Assembly (NCBI RefSeq): GCF_014650435.1
Contig: NZ_BMUY01000013.1
Coordinates: forward strand, 124,001-188,000
DNA: 64,000 bases
Direction of reading: 5' to 3'
Source: Streptomyces tendae
GTDB lineage: Bacteria; Actinomycetota; Actinomycetes; Streptomycetales; Streptomycetaceae
The position numbers and the translations under genes are program-made. The notes beneath the pieces were generated by a model. That model was not told the origin of the DNA and did no database searches. It saw only the letters and a list, made by a program, of their open reading frames with translations. Below, in pieces: positions 34,879 to 44,097 of the stretch; positions within the stretch are counted from its first letter, which is position 1, and every line of letters begins with the position of its first letter.

Positions 34879-35679
34879 TCAACTCCCGGATGACGCCGGG
34901 GCGGTGGGAACACTCACGTCGAAGTACCGCGCATCGGGCGTCGCTTTCATCAGCGCGGTGAGCGCGCGGGCTTTGCGCACACTCTGCTCACCACTTCCCC
35001 ACGACACGGTCCGCTCGCCGCTGAGCTCCAGCGAGATGTCGTCGTAGGAACGGACCTTGACGACCCGCGTGTCCCGGGCGACCCCGGCCGGGAGCCGGCC
35101 GGCCACCCGCACGGCCTCGCGCACCAGGCGGTCGTCGTCGAAGCGGCGCAGGCTCGCCGCGGCGGAGCCGGAACGGGCGGGTTCCAATTCCAGCGTGGGC
35201 ACGCCTTTCGGGGCCTTGGAAACCGTGGCGAAACGGACGCCTTCATCGTCCACTTCCACGAAGTTTCGGCCCTTTTGGGCAATCAGGACCGGAGTACGCT
35301 CGGTCACTTTCAGCTCGATTCCGTGCGGCCAGGAACGCTCCACGTCGACCTCGTCAATGCGGGGCAATTTCCGGCGCAGTCGGGCCTCGACCGCCTCCGT
35401 GTCGACCGAAATCAGCGGGTCCCCGACCGGTACGTCGGCGGCCTCGCGCACCTGATCGGGCGTCAGGACGCGTGTTCCCGAGACCGACACCTGTTCCAGG
35501 CGCGTCCAGTTCGAGCCGTAGAGCACCCAGACGGTGCCGGCCGCGACGAGCACGAGCGCCACGGCGAGGATGATGATCGTACGAAGGCGGGGCGGGCGGA
35601 ACCGGCGCACCCGGGGCGGGCCGGACGACTCCTGCTGCCGTGCACCCCGCTCGGCGGTGGTCGATCCGGCCACGCGCAC
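34879..35679 (-). CDS. ftsQ: Divisome protein FtsQ (DivIB)
   Basis: Bitopic divisome protein of 266 aa. A basic cytosolic N-terminus leads to one membrane helix (about 33-55, IIILAVALVLVAAGTVWVLYG), then the POTRA domain (LEQVSVSGTRVLTPDQVREAA) and the beta domain with RSWPHGIELKVTERTPV. Works with FtsL and FtsI/FtsW. GTG 35679 or 35673 are both served by AGGAAAGGAA. The gap to murG (136 bp) holds a large hairpin; ftsZ follows after a promoter-containing 288 bp. Confidence 0.94.
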   Translation of the reverse strand: MRVAGSTTAERGARQQESSGPPRVRRFRPPRLRTIIILAVALVLVAAGTVWVLYGSNWTRLEQVSVSGTRVLTPDQVREAADVPVGDPLISVDTEAVEARLRRKLPRIDEVDVERSWPHGIELKVTERTPVLIAQKGRNFVEVDDEGVRFATVSKAPKGVPTLELEPARSGSAAASLRRFDDDRLVREAVRVAGRLPAGVARDTRVVKVRSYDDISLELSGERTVSWGSGEQSVRKARALTALMKATPDARYFDVSVPTAPASSGS

Positions 35680-35705
35680 TTCCTTTCCTGGCTCGGTTCA
35701 CCTCC

Positions 35706-35791
35706 GGGGCGCCGCAGTCGGTGCCGACAGCCCGACCGCGCTCAACCCTTCGGGCCTCCGCGCGCTCGACCTGTCGGCACCGACGCGCCCC
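35706..35791 (-). other. Large hairpin between murG and ftsQ
   Basis: A perfect 14-bp inverted repeat GTCGGTGCCGACAG / CTGTCGGCACCGAC (35717-35730 with 35771-35784) encloses 40 nt, extended by GGGGCG/CGCCCC (35706-35711 with 35786-35791). The loop contains a further CCC-TTCG-GGG mini-hairpin. It lies inside the dcw transcription unit, 25-110 nt after the murG stop, and could reduce or process transcripts before ftsQ-ftsZ. Confidence 0.7.
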
Positions 35792-35815
35792 TTCGGCTCA
35801 CTCGCCGACGTGTTA

Positions 35816-36910
35816 CTAGCGTCGCGCACCCGCGGCGATCGCCTCGTACACCATGCCGACGAGGAGGTCGTCGGCATCCCGGCGGCCGAACTCGGCGGCG
35901 GCGCGGGACATCTCGTACAGCCGGTGCGGGTCGGCGAGCACGGGCAGGACGTTCTGCTGGAGCCACTCGGGCGTGAGTTCCGCGTCGTCGACCAGCAGTC
36001 CGCCGCCGGCCTTGACCACCGGCTGGGCGTTGAGCCGCTGTTCGCCGTTGCCGATGGGCAGCGGAACGTAGGCGGCCGGGAGCCCGACGGCGGAGAGTTC
36101 GGCGACGGTCATCGCGCCCGCGCGGCAGAGCATCATGTCGGCGGCGGCGTACGCCAGGTCCATCCGGTCCAGATAACTTACCGGGATGTACGGGGGCATC
36201 CCCGGCATCTGGTGGACCTGCGGCAGTTCGTTCTTGGGTCCGACCGCGTGCAGGATCTGGATGCCGGCCTGCTGGAGCCAGGGCGCGACCTGCTGCACCA
36301 CCTCGTTGAGCCGCCGGGCGCCCTGCGAACCGCCGGTGACCAGCAGCGTCGGCAGGTTGGGGTCGAGCCCGAACATCGCGCGGGCCTCGGGGCGCGCGGC
36401 GGCGCGGTCGAGGGTGGCGATGGAGCGGCGCAGCGGGATGCCGATGTAGCGGGAGTTGCGCAGCTTGCTGTCGGGGGTGGAGACGGCGACCTGGGCGGCG
36501 TAGCGCGATCCGATCTTGTTGGCCAGGCCGGGGCGGGCGTTGGCCTCGTGGACGACGATCGGCACACCGAGCCGCTTGGCCGCGAGGTAGGCGGGCAGCG
36601 CCACGTAGCCGCCGAAGCCGGCCACGGCGTCCGCCTTGGTGCGCTCCAGGATCTGCTCGGCGGCCTTGATGGTGCCGCGCAGCCGGCCCGGGACGGTGAT
36701 CAGCTCGGGGGTGGGCTTGCGCGGCAGCGGTACGGCCGGGATCAGCGCCAGCTCGTAACCCCGCTCGGGCACCAGGCGGGTCTCCAGGCCGCGTTCCGTG
36801 CCCAGGGCCGTGATCCCCACGGTCGGATCCTGCCTGCGCAGGGCGTCCGCGAGGGCGAGCGCGGGCTCGATGTGGCCCGCGGTTCCTCCGCCGGCGAGTA
36901 CGACATGCAC
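35816..36910 (-). CDS. murG: UDP-GlcNAc:lipid I N-acetylglucosaminyltransferase
   Basis: GT-B glycosyltransferase of 364 aa making lipid II at the inner membrane face. G-loops HVVLAGGGTAGHIEPALA and LLVTGGSQGARRLNEVV are visible, as are the nucleotide-binding RAGAMTVAELSAVGLPAAYVPLP and HEANARPGLANKI. GTG 36910, 6 bp after ftsW, so coupled. Confidence 0.97.
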   Translation of the reverse strand: MHVVLAGGGTAGHIEPALALADALRRQDPTVGITALGTERGLETRLVPERGYELALIPAVPLPRKPTPELITVPGRLRGTIKAAEQILERTKADAVAGFGGYVALPAYLAAKRLGVPIVVHEANARPGLANKIGSRYAAQVAVSTPDSKLRNSRYIGIPLRRSIATLDRAAARPEARAMFGLDPNLPTLLVTGGSQGARRLNEVVQQVAPWLQQAGIQILHAVGPKNELPQVHQMPGMPPYIPVSYLDRMDLAYAAADMMLCRAGAMTVAELSAVGLPAAYVPLPIGNGEQRLNAQPVVKAGGGLLVDDAELTPEWLQQNVLPVLADPHRLYEMSRAAAEFGRRDADDLLVGMVYEAIAAGARR

Positions 36911-36916
36911 CGAAAT

Positions 36917-38287
36917 TCACCGCTCTCCGGACGAGCGCGCCTTCGAGGCGCGCCGTCGCATCGTGTTCCAACTCCCGGGGCTCCGCTTGGCCGCGGGTCC
37001 CCTGGCTCCCCGCTTTCTACCAAAGCGAGGTTGCCGCAACGCAAGCGCCGCCCGCGCACCGGGTTCGTCACGCGCGAAGGCGATCAGCAGACCGATGGCG
37101 AACATGGTCGGCAACAGGGCGGATCCCCCGTAGGAGAACAGCGGGAGCGGGACACCGGCGATCGGCAGCAGCCCGAGGACCGCACCGATGTTGATCACGG
37201 CCTGGGCCGTGATCCAGGTGGTCACGCCTCCCGCGGCATACCTCACGAAGGGGTCCTCCGTGCGTCCGGCCACGCGGATACCCGCATAGCCTAGAGCCGC
37301 GAAGAGGGCGAGTACCGACAGCGTCCCCGCCAGGCCCAGTTCCTCACCGGTGACGGCGAAGATGAAGTCGGTGTGCGCCTCGGGCAGTTGGCCCCATTTC
37401 TCCACACTGGCACCGAGCCCGGACCCGAACAGTCCGCCCGAGGCGAGGGCGTAGATGCCGTGCACGGCCTGCCAGCAGGAGTCGCCCGGTCCGGGGTCGG
37501 TGGCACCGAGGCAGTTGAGCCGGGCCATGCGGTTCGCGCTGGTCTTGATGAGGATGAAGCCGAGCAGCAGGGCGATCGAGAGCACGCCCGCGAACAGCCG
37601 GGTGGGCGCGCCGGCCAGCCACAGCAGACCGAACAGGATCGCGGTGAGGATGATCGCGGTGCCCATGTCGCCGCCGATCATGATCAGCCCGAGCAGCATG
37701 AACGCGGCCGGCACCAGCGGCACCAGCATGTGCTTCCACTGGGTCAGCAGCTTCTTGTCCTGCTTGCGGGCGAGCAGGTCCGCGCCCCACAGCACCAGGG
37801 CCAGCTTGCCGAACTCGCTGGGCTGGATCTGGAAGGAGCCGCCCAGCGAGATCCAGTTCTGGTTGCCGTTGACCGCGACTCCTATCCCGGGCACCTGGAC
37901 CAGGATCATCAGGAAGACGGCACCGGCGAGGATCGGATAGGCCAGCGCCCGGTGCAGTTTGACCGGCATCCTCATGGCGGCGACCAGCAGCCCCGCGCCG
38001 ATCAGCGCCGCGAGGGCCTGCTTGCGGAAGAAGTACGAGCCGGGCAGCGACAGCTGGAGCGCGGTGATCTGGGAGGCCGAGTAGACCATCACCAGACCGA
38101 GCACGGTGATCAGCAGACTGCCGCCGAAGATCAGGTAGTACGCGGTCAGCGGCCGGTCCCAGGCCCGGCGCAGCCGGTGGTAGAGGCGGAGCGCGCCGTT
38201 CTCGTGCGCCGGCCCGGGTGTGGCGGGTCGCTTGACGGACCGCTGTACGGGCGGACGTCCGGTGCGGCTCTGGGGACTACCGGGCAT
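36917..38287 (-). CDS. ftsW: SEDS peptidoglycan polymerase FtsW
   Basis: Polytopic glycosyltransferase of 456 aa with about ten helices, polymerising lipid II at the septum together with FtsI. A 45-residue basic cytosolic N-terminus precedes the first helix (LIFGGSLLITVLGLVMVYSAS). Conserved segments: NGNQNWISLGGSFQIQPSEF, the catalytic-loop region LGASVEKWGQLPEAHTDFIF and PLPLFSYGGSALL. The C-terminal 60 residues are very basic. ATG 38287, 77 bp after murD; murG follows 6 bp later. Confidence 0.96.
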   Translation of the reverse strand: MPGSPQSRTGRPPVQRSVKRPATPGPAHENGALRLYHRLRRAWDRPLTAYYLIFGGSLLITVLGLVMVYSASQITALQLSLPGSYFFRKQALAALIGAGLLVAAMRMPVKLHRALAYPILAGAVFLMILVQVPGIGVAVNGNQNWISLGGSFQIQPSEFGKLALVLWGADLLARKQDKKLLTQWKHMLVPLVPAAFMLLGLIMIGGDMGTAIILTAILFGLLWLAGAPTRLFAGVLSIALLLGFILIKTSANRMARLNCLGATDPGPGDSCWQAVHGIYALASGGLFGSGLGASVEKWGQLPEAHTDFIFAVTGEELGLAGTLSVLALFAALGYAGIRVAGRTEDPFVRYAAGGVTTWITAQAVINIGAVLGLLPIAGVPLPLFSYGGSALLPTMFAIGLLIAFARDEPGARAALALRQPRFGRKRGARGPAAKRSPGSWNTMRRRASKARSSGER

Positions 38288-38364
38288 CGCGGCCTCCGCT
38301 GTACGTCGGCATGGACCGTCCCACGCGTCCTCCCGAGTTCACCCGGCGGCAGGAGGCGGCCGGG

Positions 38365-39792
38365 TCAGGCGCCGAGTTCGCGAACGGCCTGCGCGAACGC
38401 GTCACCGCGCTGGTTGTAGTTGGTGAACATGTCCATGGAGGCACAGGCCGGTGCCAGCAGCACCGTGTCGCCGGGCCGGGCGAGCCGCCGCGCCTCCTGG
38501 ACGGCCTGGAGCATCGCACCAGTGTCGGTCCGGTCGAGGTCGACCACGGGTACTTCGGGCGCGTGTCGCGCCAGGGCTTCGCGGATCAGGGCGCGGTCGG
38601 CGCCGATGAGGACGGCGCCGCGCAGCCGCTTCGCCGCGCCCGTGACCAGTTCGTCGAAGGTCGCGCCCTTGGCCAGTCCGCCCGCGATCCACACGATCGA
38701 CTCGTAGGCCGCCAAGGAGGCTTCGGTGGCGTGGGTGTTGGTGGCCTTGGAGTCGTCCACGTAGGCCACGCCGTCCACGTCGGCGACGTGCGCGATGCGG
38801 TGGGCGTCCGGCGTGAAGGCGCGCAGCCCGTCGCGTACGGCGGCGGCGGAGACGCCGAAGGCGCGGGCGAGGCCCGCGGCGGCAAGGGCGTTGGCGATGT
38901 TGTGCGGGGCCGGCGGGTTGACGTCGGAGACCTCGGCCAGTTCCTGGGCGTTCTTCTGCCGGTCCTCGACGAAGGCGCGGTCGACCAGGAGGCCCTCCAC
39001 GACACCGAGTTGGGAGGGCCCGGGGGTGCCGAGCGTGAAGCCGATCGCGCGGCAGCCCTCCTCGACGTCGGCGGCGCGGACCAGGTCCTCGGTGGCCTTG
39101 TCGGCGACGTTGTAGACGCAGGCGACCCGGTTGCCCTCGTAGATGCGGCCCTTGTCGGCGGCGTACGCCTCCATCGAGCCGTGCCAGTCGAGGTGGTCCG
39201 GGGCGAGGTTGAGCACGGCGGCGGAGTGGGCGCGCAGCGAGGGCGCCCAGTGCAGCTGGTAGCTGGACAGCTCCACGGCGAGGACGTCGTACTCCTGCTC
39301 GCCCGTGACCGCGTCCAGCAGGGAGACGCCGATGTTGCCGACGGCGGCGGTGCGCAGACCGGCCGCCTTCAGGATCGAGGCGAGCATCTGGACGGTGGTG
39401 GTCTTGCCGTTGGTGCCGGTGACGGCGAGCCAGGGCGCGGGCTTCCTGCCGTCCAGGCCGCGCAGCCGCCAGGCCAGCTCCACGTCGCCCCAGACCGGGA
39501 CGCCGGCCTGCCCGGCCGCGGTGAACAGGGGCTTGGTGGGCTTCCAGCCGGGTGCGGTGACGATCAGCTCGGTGCCTTCGGGCAGCGTGTCCCCGTCGCC
39601 GAGGCGCACGGTGACGCCGAGCGCCTCCAGCTCCGCCGCCTGCGCGCGGGCGCGCTCGTCGTCGCCGTCGTTGACGACGGTCACGTGCGCGCCGAGTCCG
39701 TGCAGGACCTTGGCGGCCGGGACGCCGGAGACGCCGAGTCCGGCGACGGTGACGTGCTTGCCGGTGAATTCCGAAGGCACCGAGGAGGTCAC
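38365..39792 (-). CDS. murD: UDP-N-acetylmuramoyl-L-alanine:D-glutamate ligase
   Basis: Cytosolic Mur ligase of 475 aa adding D-Glu. It has a Rossmann N-domain (VTVAGLGVSGVPAAKVL), the ATP loop VTGTNGKTTT, NLAPDHLDWHGSMEAYAADK with the carbamylated-Lys region, and the C-domain YVDDSKATNTHATEASL. GTG 39792 overlaps the mraY stop (GTGA); the frame is open further but there reads as an alternate frame of mraY. Confidence 0.96.
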   Translation of the reverse strand: MTSSVPSEFTGKHVTVAGLGVSGVPAAKVLHGLGAHVTVVNDGDDERARAQAAELEALGVTVRLGDGDTLPEGTELIVTAPGWKPTKPLFTAAGQAGVPVWGDVELAWRLRGLDGRKPAPWLAVTGTNGKTTTVQMLASILKAAGLRTAAVGNIGVSLLDAVTGEQEYDVLAVELSSYQLHWAPSLRAHSAAVLNLAPDHLDWHGSMEAYAADKGRIYEGNRVACVYNVADKATEDLVRAADVEEGCRAIGFTLGTPGPSQLGVVEGLLVDRAFVEDRQKNAQELAEVSDVNPPAPHNIANALAAAGLARAFGVSAAAVRDGLRAFTPDAHRIAHVADVDGVAYVDDSKATNTHATEASLAAYESIVWIAGGLAKGATFDELVTGAAKRLRGAVLIGADRALIREALARHAPEVPVVDLDRTDTGAMLQAVQEARRLARPGDTVLLAPACASMDMFTNYNQRGDAFAQAVRELGA

Positions 39793-40883
39793 TTGTCCGC
39801 TGCCCATCCCGCGTAGAAGAGGCCGAGTCCGACGATCACACAGATGCCCTGGATGATCCAGAATCGGACCACGACAAGGACCTCGGACCAGCCTTTGAGT
39901 TCGAAGTGGTGCTGGAGTGGCGCCATCCGGAAGACCCGCTTGCCGGTGAGGCGGAAGGAGCCGACCTGGATGACCACCGACATGGTGATCAGGACGAACA
40001 GGCCGCCGAGGATGGCCATCAGCAGTTCGGTGCGCGAGCAGATCGCCAGACCCGCGAGCACACCGCCGAGCGCGAGCGAACCGGTGTCGCCCATGAAGAT
40101 CTTGGCCGGCGAGGTGTTCCACCACAGGAAGCCGAGGCAGGAACCCATCAGCGCGGACGCGACCACGGCGAGGTCGAGCGGGTCTCTCACCTCGTAGCAG
40201 GCGCCGGGGTTGGTCAGGGTCAGCGCGTTGGCGCAGGACTCCTGGAACTGCCAGACGCCGATGAACGTGTAGGCGCCGAAGACCAGGACGGAGGCGCCGG
40301 TGGCCAGGCCGTCCAGGCCGTCGGTGAGGTTCACGCCGTTCGACATCGCGAGGATCATGAACAGCGCCCAGATGACGAACAGCACCGGGCCGATGGTCCA
40401 GCCGAAGTCGGTGATGAACGACAGCTTGGTGGAGGCCGGGGTGTTGCCCCGGTTGTCCGCGAACTGCAGCGAGAGCACGGCGAAGGCGATGCCGACGGTG
40501 AGCTGGCCGATCATCTTCGCCCTGGCCCGCAGGCCCAGCGAACGCCGTTTGACGATCTTGATGTAGTCGTCGAGGAAGCCGACCAGGCCCATGCCCACCA
40601 TCAGGCCGATCACCAGCAGACCGGAGAAGGTCGGCCCCGCGTCGATGTCGGGGTCCAGGTAGCCGGTGATGCCCTTGGCGAGGAAGTACGCGGCGACCGT
40701 CGCCAGGATGAAGGCGATACCACCCATGGTCGGCGTACCGCGCTTGCTGGCGTGCTCGCGCGGTCCGTCGTCGCGGATGTACTGGCCGTAGCCCTTGCGG
40801 GCCAGGAGCTTGATCAGCAACGGGGTGCCGACCAGCGTGAGGAAGAGGCCAATGACTCCTGCGAACAGGATCTGCTTCATCAT
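39789..40883 (-). CDS. mraY: Phospho-N-acetylmuramoyl-pentapeptide transferase
   Basis: Integral membrane enzyme of 364 aa producing lipid I from UDP-MurNAc-pentapeptide and undecaprenyl phosphate. Ten helices; motifs KRGTPTMGGIAF, the Asp pair in GLVGFLDDYIK, SNGVNLTDGLDGLATG, FMGDTGSLALGG and MAPLQHHFELKGW. ATG 40883 overlaps murF (ATGA) and the stop overlaps murD, giving a fully coupled murF-mraY-murD run. Confidence 0.97.
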   Translation of the reverse strand: MMKQILFAGVIGLFLTLVGTPLLIKLLARKGYGQYIRDDGPREHASKRGTPTMGGIAFILATVAAYFLAKGITGYLDPDIDAGPTFSGLLVIGLMVGMGLVGFLDDYIKIVKRRSLGLRARAKMIGQLTVGIAFAVLSLQFADNRGNTPASTKLSFITDFGWTIGPVLFVIWALFMILAMSNGVNLTDGLDGLATGASVLVFGAYTFIGVWQFQESCANALTLTNPGACYEVRDPLDLAVVASALMGSCLGFLWWNTSPAKIFMGDTGSLALGGVLAGLAICSRTELLMAILGGLFVLITMSVVIQVGSFRLTGKRVFRMAPLQHHFELKGWSEVLVVVRFWIIQGICVIVGLGLFYAGWAADK

Positions 40884-42295
40884 CGGGCGGCAACCTCACC
40901 CTCGGCGCCGGTCTCGAGGAGCGCCGTGGCGACGCTCTCCAGACCCACCGAACGGGACGCCTTCACGAGCACGACGTCTCCTGGGCGCAACTCGCTGCGC
41001 AACAGGTCGACCGCCGCCTGTGCGTCGGACACGTGCACCGACTCCTCACCCCACGAACCCTCGTTATATGCGCCCAGTTGCAGCCATTGGGCTTCCCTGC
41101 CCCCGACCGCGACGAGCTTGCTGACGTTGAGCCGGACGGCGAGCCGTCCGACCGCGTCGTGCTCGGCGAGCGCCTCGTCCCCGAGCTCGGCCATCTTGCC
41201 GAGCACCGCCCACGTACGCCGCCCCTTTCCCATGGCGACGAGCGCACGCAGTGCTGCCTTCATGGACTCGGGGTTCGCGTTGTAGGCGTCGTTGACGACC
41301 GTCACGCCGTCCGGGCGCTCGGTGACCTCCATCCGCCAGCGGGAGAGGGAGCCCGCCTCGGAGAGCGCGGTGGCGATCTCGTCTGCGGACATGCCCAACT
41401 CGTGGGCGACGGCGGCCGCGGCGAGCGCGTTCGACACGTGGTGCTCACCGTACAGGCGCATGGTCACATCGCTTGCACCGGAGGGTGTGTGAAGGCTGAA
41501 GGAAGGCTGTCCGGTGTCCGTGAGTCGCACGTTCTCGGCGCGAACGTCCGCTTCGCCGGACTCTCCGAAAAGGATCACCTTCGCCTTCGTTCGGGAGGCC
41601 ATGGCCCGTACGAGCGGGTCGTCCGCGTTGAGGATCGCGGCGCCGCCCTCCTCGGCCGGCGGCAGGGCCTCGACGAGTTCGCCCTTGGCCTGGGCGATCT
41701 GCTCCCGGCCGCCGAACTCGCCGATGTGCGCGGAGCCGACGTTGAGGACCACGCCGATCTTCGGCGGGGTCAGCTCGCACAGGTACCGGATGTGGCCGAT
41801 GCCGCGGGCGCCCATCTCCAGGACGAGGAACTTGGTCTCGTCGGTGGCGGTGAGCGCGGTGAGCGGCAGCCCCACCTCGTTGTTCATGGAACCGGGCGTG
41901 AAGACCGTGGGCGCCTTGCGGCGCAGTACCTGGGCGATCAGGTCCTTGGTGCTGGTCTTGCCGGCCGACCCGGTGAGGGCCACGAGGGTGGTGCCGAGGC
42001 GCCGCACGACGTGCCGGGCGAGGGCGCCCAGGGCGGCCTGGACGTCGTCCACGACGATCGCGGGCACGCCGACGGGACGGGAGCCGAGGACGGCCACCGC
42101 ACCCGCTTCGACGACCTGCGCGGCGAAGTCGTGGCCGTCGACCCGTTCGCCCACGAAGGCGACGAACAGGCTGCCGGGCCCCGCTTCCCGGGAGTCCCGG
42201 ACGACCGGCCCGGTGACCTCGGCGGACGCGTCCGGTATGTCGTGCATCCGCCCGCCGACGACTTCTGCGATCTCGGCGAGTGAGAGGGTGATCAC
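40880..42295 (-). CDS. murF: UDP-MurNAc-tripeptide:D-Ala-D-Ala ligase
   Basis: Mur ligase of 471 aa. N-domain begins VITLSLAEIAEVVGG with DSREAGPGSLFVAFVGE; the ATP loop is TGSAGKTSTKDL, followed by NEVGLPLTAL and VVNDAYNANPESMKAAL. Completes the pentapeptide. GTG 42295, 60 bp after murE; that spacer contains the short duplication at 42339-42360. Confidence 0.96.
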   Translation of the reverse strand: MITLSLAEIAEVVGGRMHDIPDASAEVTGPVVRDSREAGPGSLFVAFVGERVDGHDFAAQVVEAGAVAVLGSRPVGVPAIVVDDVQAALGALARHVVRRLGTTLVALTGSAGKTSTKDLIAQVLRRKAPTVFTPGSMNNEVGLPLTALTATDETKFLVLEMGARGIGHIRYLCELTPPKIGVVLNVGSAHIGEFGGREQIAQAKGELVEALPPAEEGGAAILNADDPLVRAMASRTKAKVILFGESGEADVRAENVRLTDTGQPSFSLHTPSGASDVTMRLYGEHHVSNALAAAAVAHELGMSADEIATALSEAGSLSRWRMEVTERPDGVTVVNDAYNANPESMKAALRALVAMGKGRRTWAVLGKMAELGDEALAEHDAVGRLAVRLNVSKLVAVGGREAQWLQLGAYNEGSWGEESVHVSDAQAAVDLLRSELRPGDVVLVKASRSVGLESVATALLETGAEGEVAAR

Positions 42296-42338
42296 AAGTT
42301 CGTCCCCTGGATCAGGATCAGGATCGGCTGGATCGTTC

Positions 42339-42360
42339 GGGATCTCATCGGGATCTCATC
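42339..42360 (-). repeat. 11-bp tandem duplication at the murE stop
   Basis: GGGATCTCATC occurs at 42339-42349 and 42350-42360. The second copy contains the murE stop (TCA on the plus strand, 42356-42358), and the first reproduces the same context just after it. Neighbouring ATCAGG repeats (42311-42322) add to a repetitive spacer. Confidence 0.75.
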
Positions 42361-44023
42361 CCTGGGCTTTCTTGATGGCTTCGCTGAGCACCTGGCGGTC
42401 GTCGAAGGGACGGACGACCCCGGCGATGTCCTGGCCCTGCTCGTGGCCCTTGCCCGCCACCAGCACCGTGTCGCCGGGCTCGGCCCGGGCGACGGCGGCG
42501 GTGATCGCGGCGGCCCGGTCCTCGAAGACCTGCACCTCGCCGCGCTCGTGCGCGGGCACGGACGCCGCGCCCTGGAGCATGGTGGCGAGGATCGCGAGGG
42601 GGTCCTCGGAGCGGGGGTTGTCGGAGGTCAGTACGGCGGTGTCGGCGAACCGGGCCACGGCGGCACCCATCGGCTCCCGCTTGGTGGTGTCCCGGTCGCC
42701 GCCGCAGCCGAGCACCACGTGCAGCCTGCCCTCGGTGACCTTGCGCAGGGCCCGCAGGACGGACTCGACGGCGTCGGTCTTGTGGGCGTAGTCGACCACC
42801 GCGAAGAAGGGCTGGCCCTCGTCCACGCGCTCCAGCCGGCCCGGCACGCCCGGTACGGCGGCGACGCCGTCGGCGGCGCTCTGCGGGTCGAGCCCCGCGG
42901 CGGCCAGGGCGACGATCGCGGCGAGGGTGTTCGCCACGTTGAACGGCCCGGCCAGCGGTGACTTGGCGGTGATCCGCTCGCCCTTCGGCCCGAGCACGAT
43001 GAACGTCGAGTCCAGCGGGCCGACCTCGACCTCGTCGGCGCGCCAGTCGGCGTCCGGGTGACCCTCGGCGGAGTAGGTGACGACCGGGACGGTGGCCTCG
43101 TTGGCCAGCCGCCGCCCGTACTCGTCGTCCACGTTGACCACGCCCAGTTTGCTGCGCTCCGGGGTGAAGAGCTGCGCCTTGGCCTGGAAGTAGTCCTCCA
43201 TGCCGGAGTGGAACTCCATGTGCTCCGGGCTGAGATTGGTGAAGACCGCGATGTCGAAGACGCAGGCGTCGACGCGGCCCAGCACCAGGGCGTGGCTGGA
43301 GACCTCCATGGCGACCGCCTCGGTGCCGCGCTCGCGCATCACCGCGAACAGCGCCTGGAGGTCGGTGGCCTCGGGCGTGGTCCGCTCGGACTTGATGCGC
43401 TCGTCACCGATGCGCATCTCGACCGTGCCGATCAGACCGGTGGACTTCGCCGTGCGCAGGCCGCCCTCGACGAGGTAGGCGGTGGTGGTCTTGCCGGAGG
43501 TGCCGGTGATGCCGATCTGGAGCAGGTCTCGGCCCGGGTGGCCGTAGATCGTGGCCGCCAGCTCGCCCATCCGCGCGCGCGGGTCGTCGACGACGAGCGC
43601 CGGCAGTCCGGCGGCGGCGGCACGCTCCGCGCCGGCCGGGTCGGTCAGCACGGCGGCGGCGCCGAGACCGGCGGCCTGGGTGACGAAGTCGGCGCCGTGC
43701 AGGCGGGCTCCGGGCAGGGCGGCGTACAGGTCACCGGGGCGGACGGCGCGCGAGTCGTGGGTGATCCCCGTGATCTCGGCGGAGCCGTCCGGCGCGGCGA
43801 TACCCAGCTGATCGGCGAGTTCCGCGAGGGGTGTGGCGGAGATCCGCACCGGCCGGGGCGGTCCCGGGTATGTCACGGGGTGGCCCTTCTGGGTGGTTTG
43901 GGACTGATCAGGGTGTGGCACGGCGGTGAGCGTACCGGGAGTACCCGCTTCCCGGCGAAGCGAGGGCTGGGGCGGGGCCTGGGGGGCTCTCTGGTTCCCG
44001 GGGTCGGGGGTGATCGTTGTCAC
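42356..44023 (-). CDS. murE: UDP-MurNAc-L-Ala-D-Glu:diaminopimelate ligase
   Basis: Mur ligase of 555 aa adding diaminopimelate. After a Pro/Gln-rich start come the uridine-binding GITHDSRAVRPGDLYAALPG, the ATP loop GITGTSGKTTTAYL and the DAP-specifying motif DNPRSEDP, whose Arg distinguishes DAP from Lys enzymes. GTG 44023 is taken for its AGGAA; GTG 43876 (MTYPGPPRP) would give 506 aa, closer to the usual size, and has AGAAGGG upstream, so the start is uncertain. Confidence 0.95.
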   Translation of the reverse strand: MTTITPDPGNQRAPQAPPQPSLRREAGTPGTLTAVPHPDQSQTTQKGHPVTYPGPPRPVRISATPLAELADQLGIAAPDGSAEITGITHDSRAVRPGDLYAALPGARLHGADFVTQAAGLGAAAVLTDPAGAERAAAAGLPALVVDDPRARMGELAATIYGHPGRDLLQIGITGTSGKTTTAYLVEGGLRTAKSTGLIGTVEMRIGDERIKSERTTPEATDLQALFAVMRERGTEAVAMEVSSHALVLGRVDACVFDIAVFTNLSPEHMEFHSGMEDYFQAKAQLFTPERSKLGVVNVDDEYGRRLANEATVPVVTYSAEGHPDADWRADEVEVGPLDSTFIVLGPKGERITAKSPLAGPFNVANTLAAIVALAAAGLDPQSAADGVAAVPGVPGRLERVDEGQPFFAVVDYAHKTDAVESVLRALRKVTEGRLHVVLGCGGDRDTTKREPMGAAVARFADTAVLTSDNPRSEDPLAILATMLQGAASVPAHERGEVQVFEDRAAAITAAVARAEPGDTVLVAGKGHEQGQDIAGVVRPFDDRQVLSEAIKKAQG

Positions 44024-44097
44024 GGGTGGTTCCTGGTGGCTCGGTACTGAAACGGCGCTGGCTCGGTACGGGCTCGGTGCGGGAGGGGCGGTACGGC

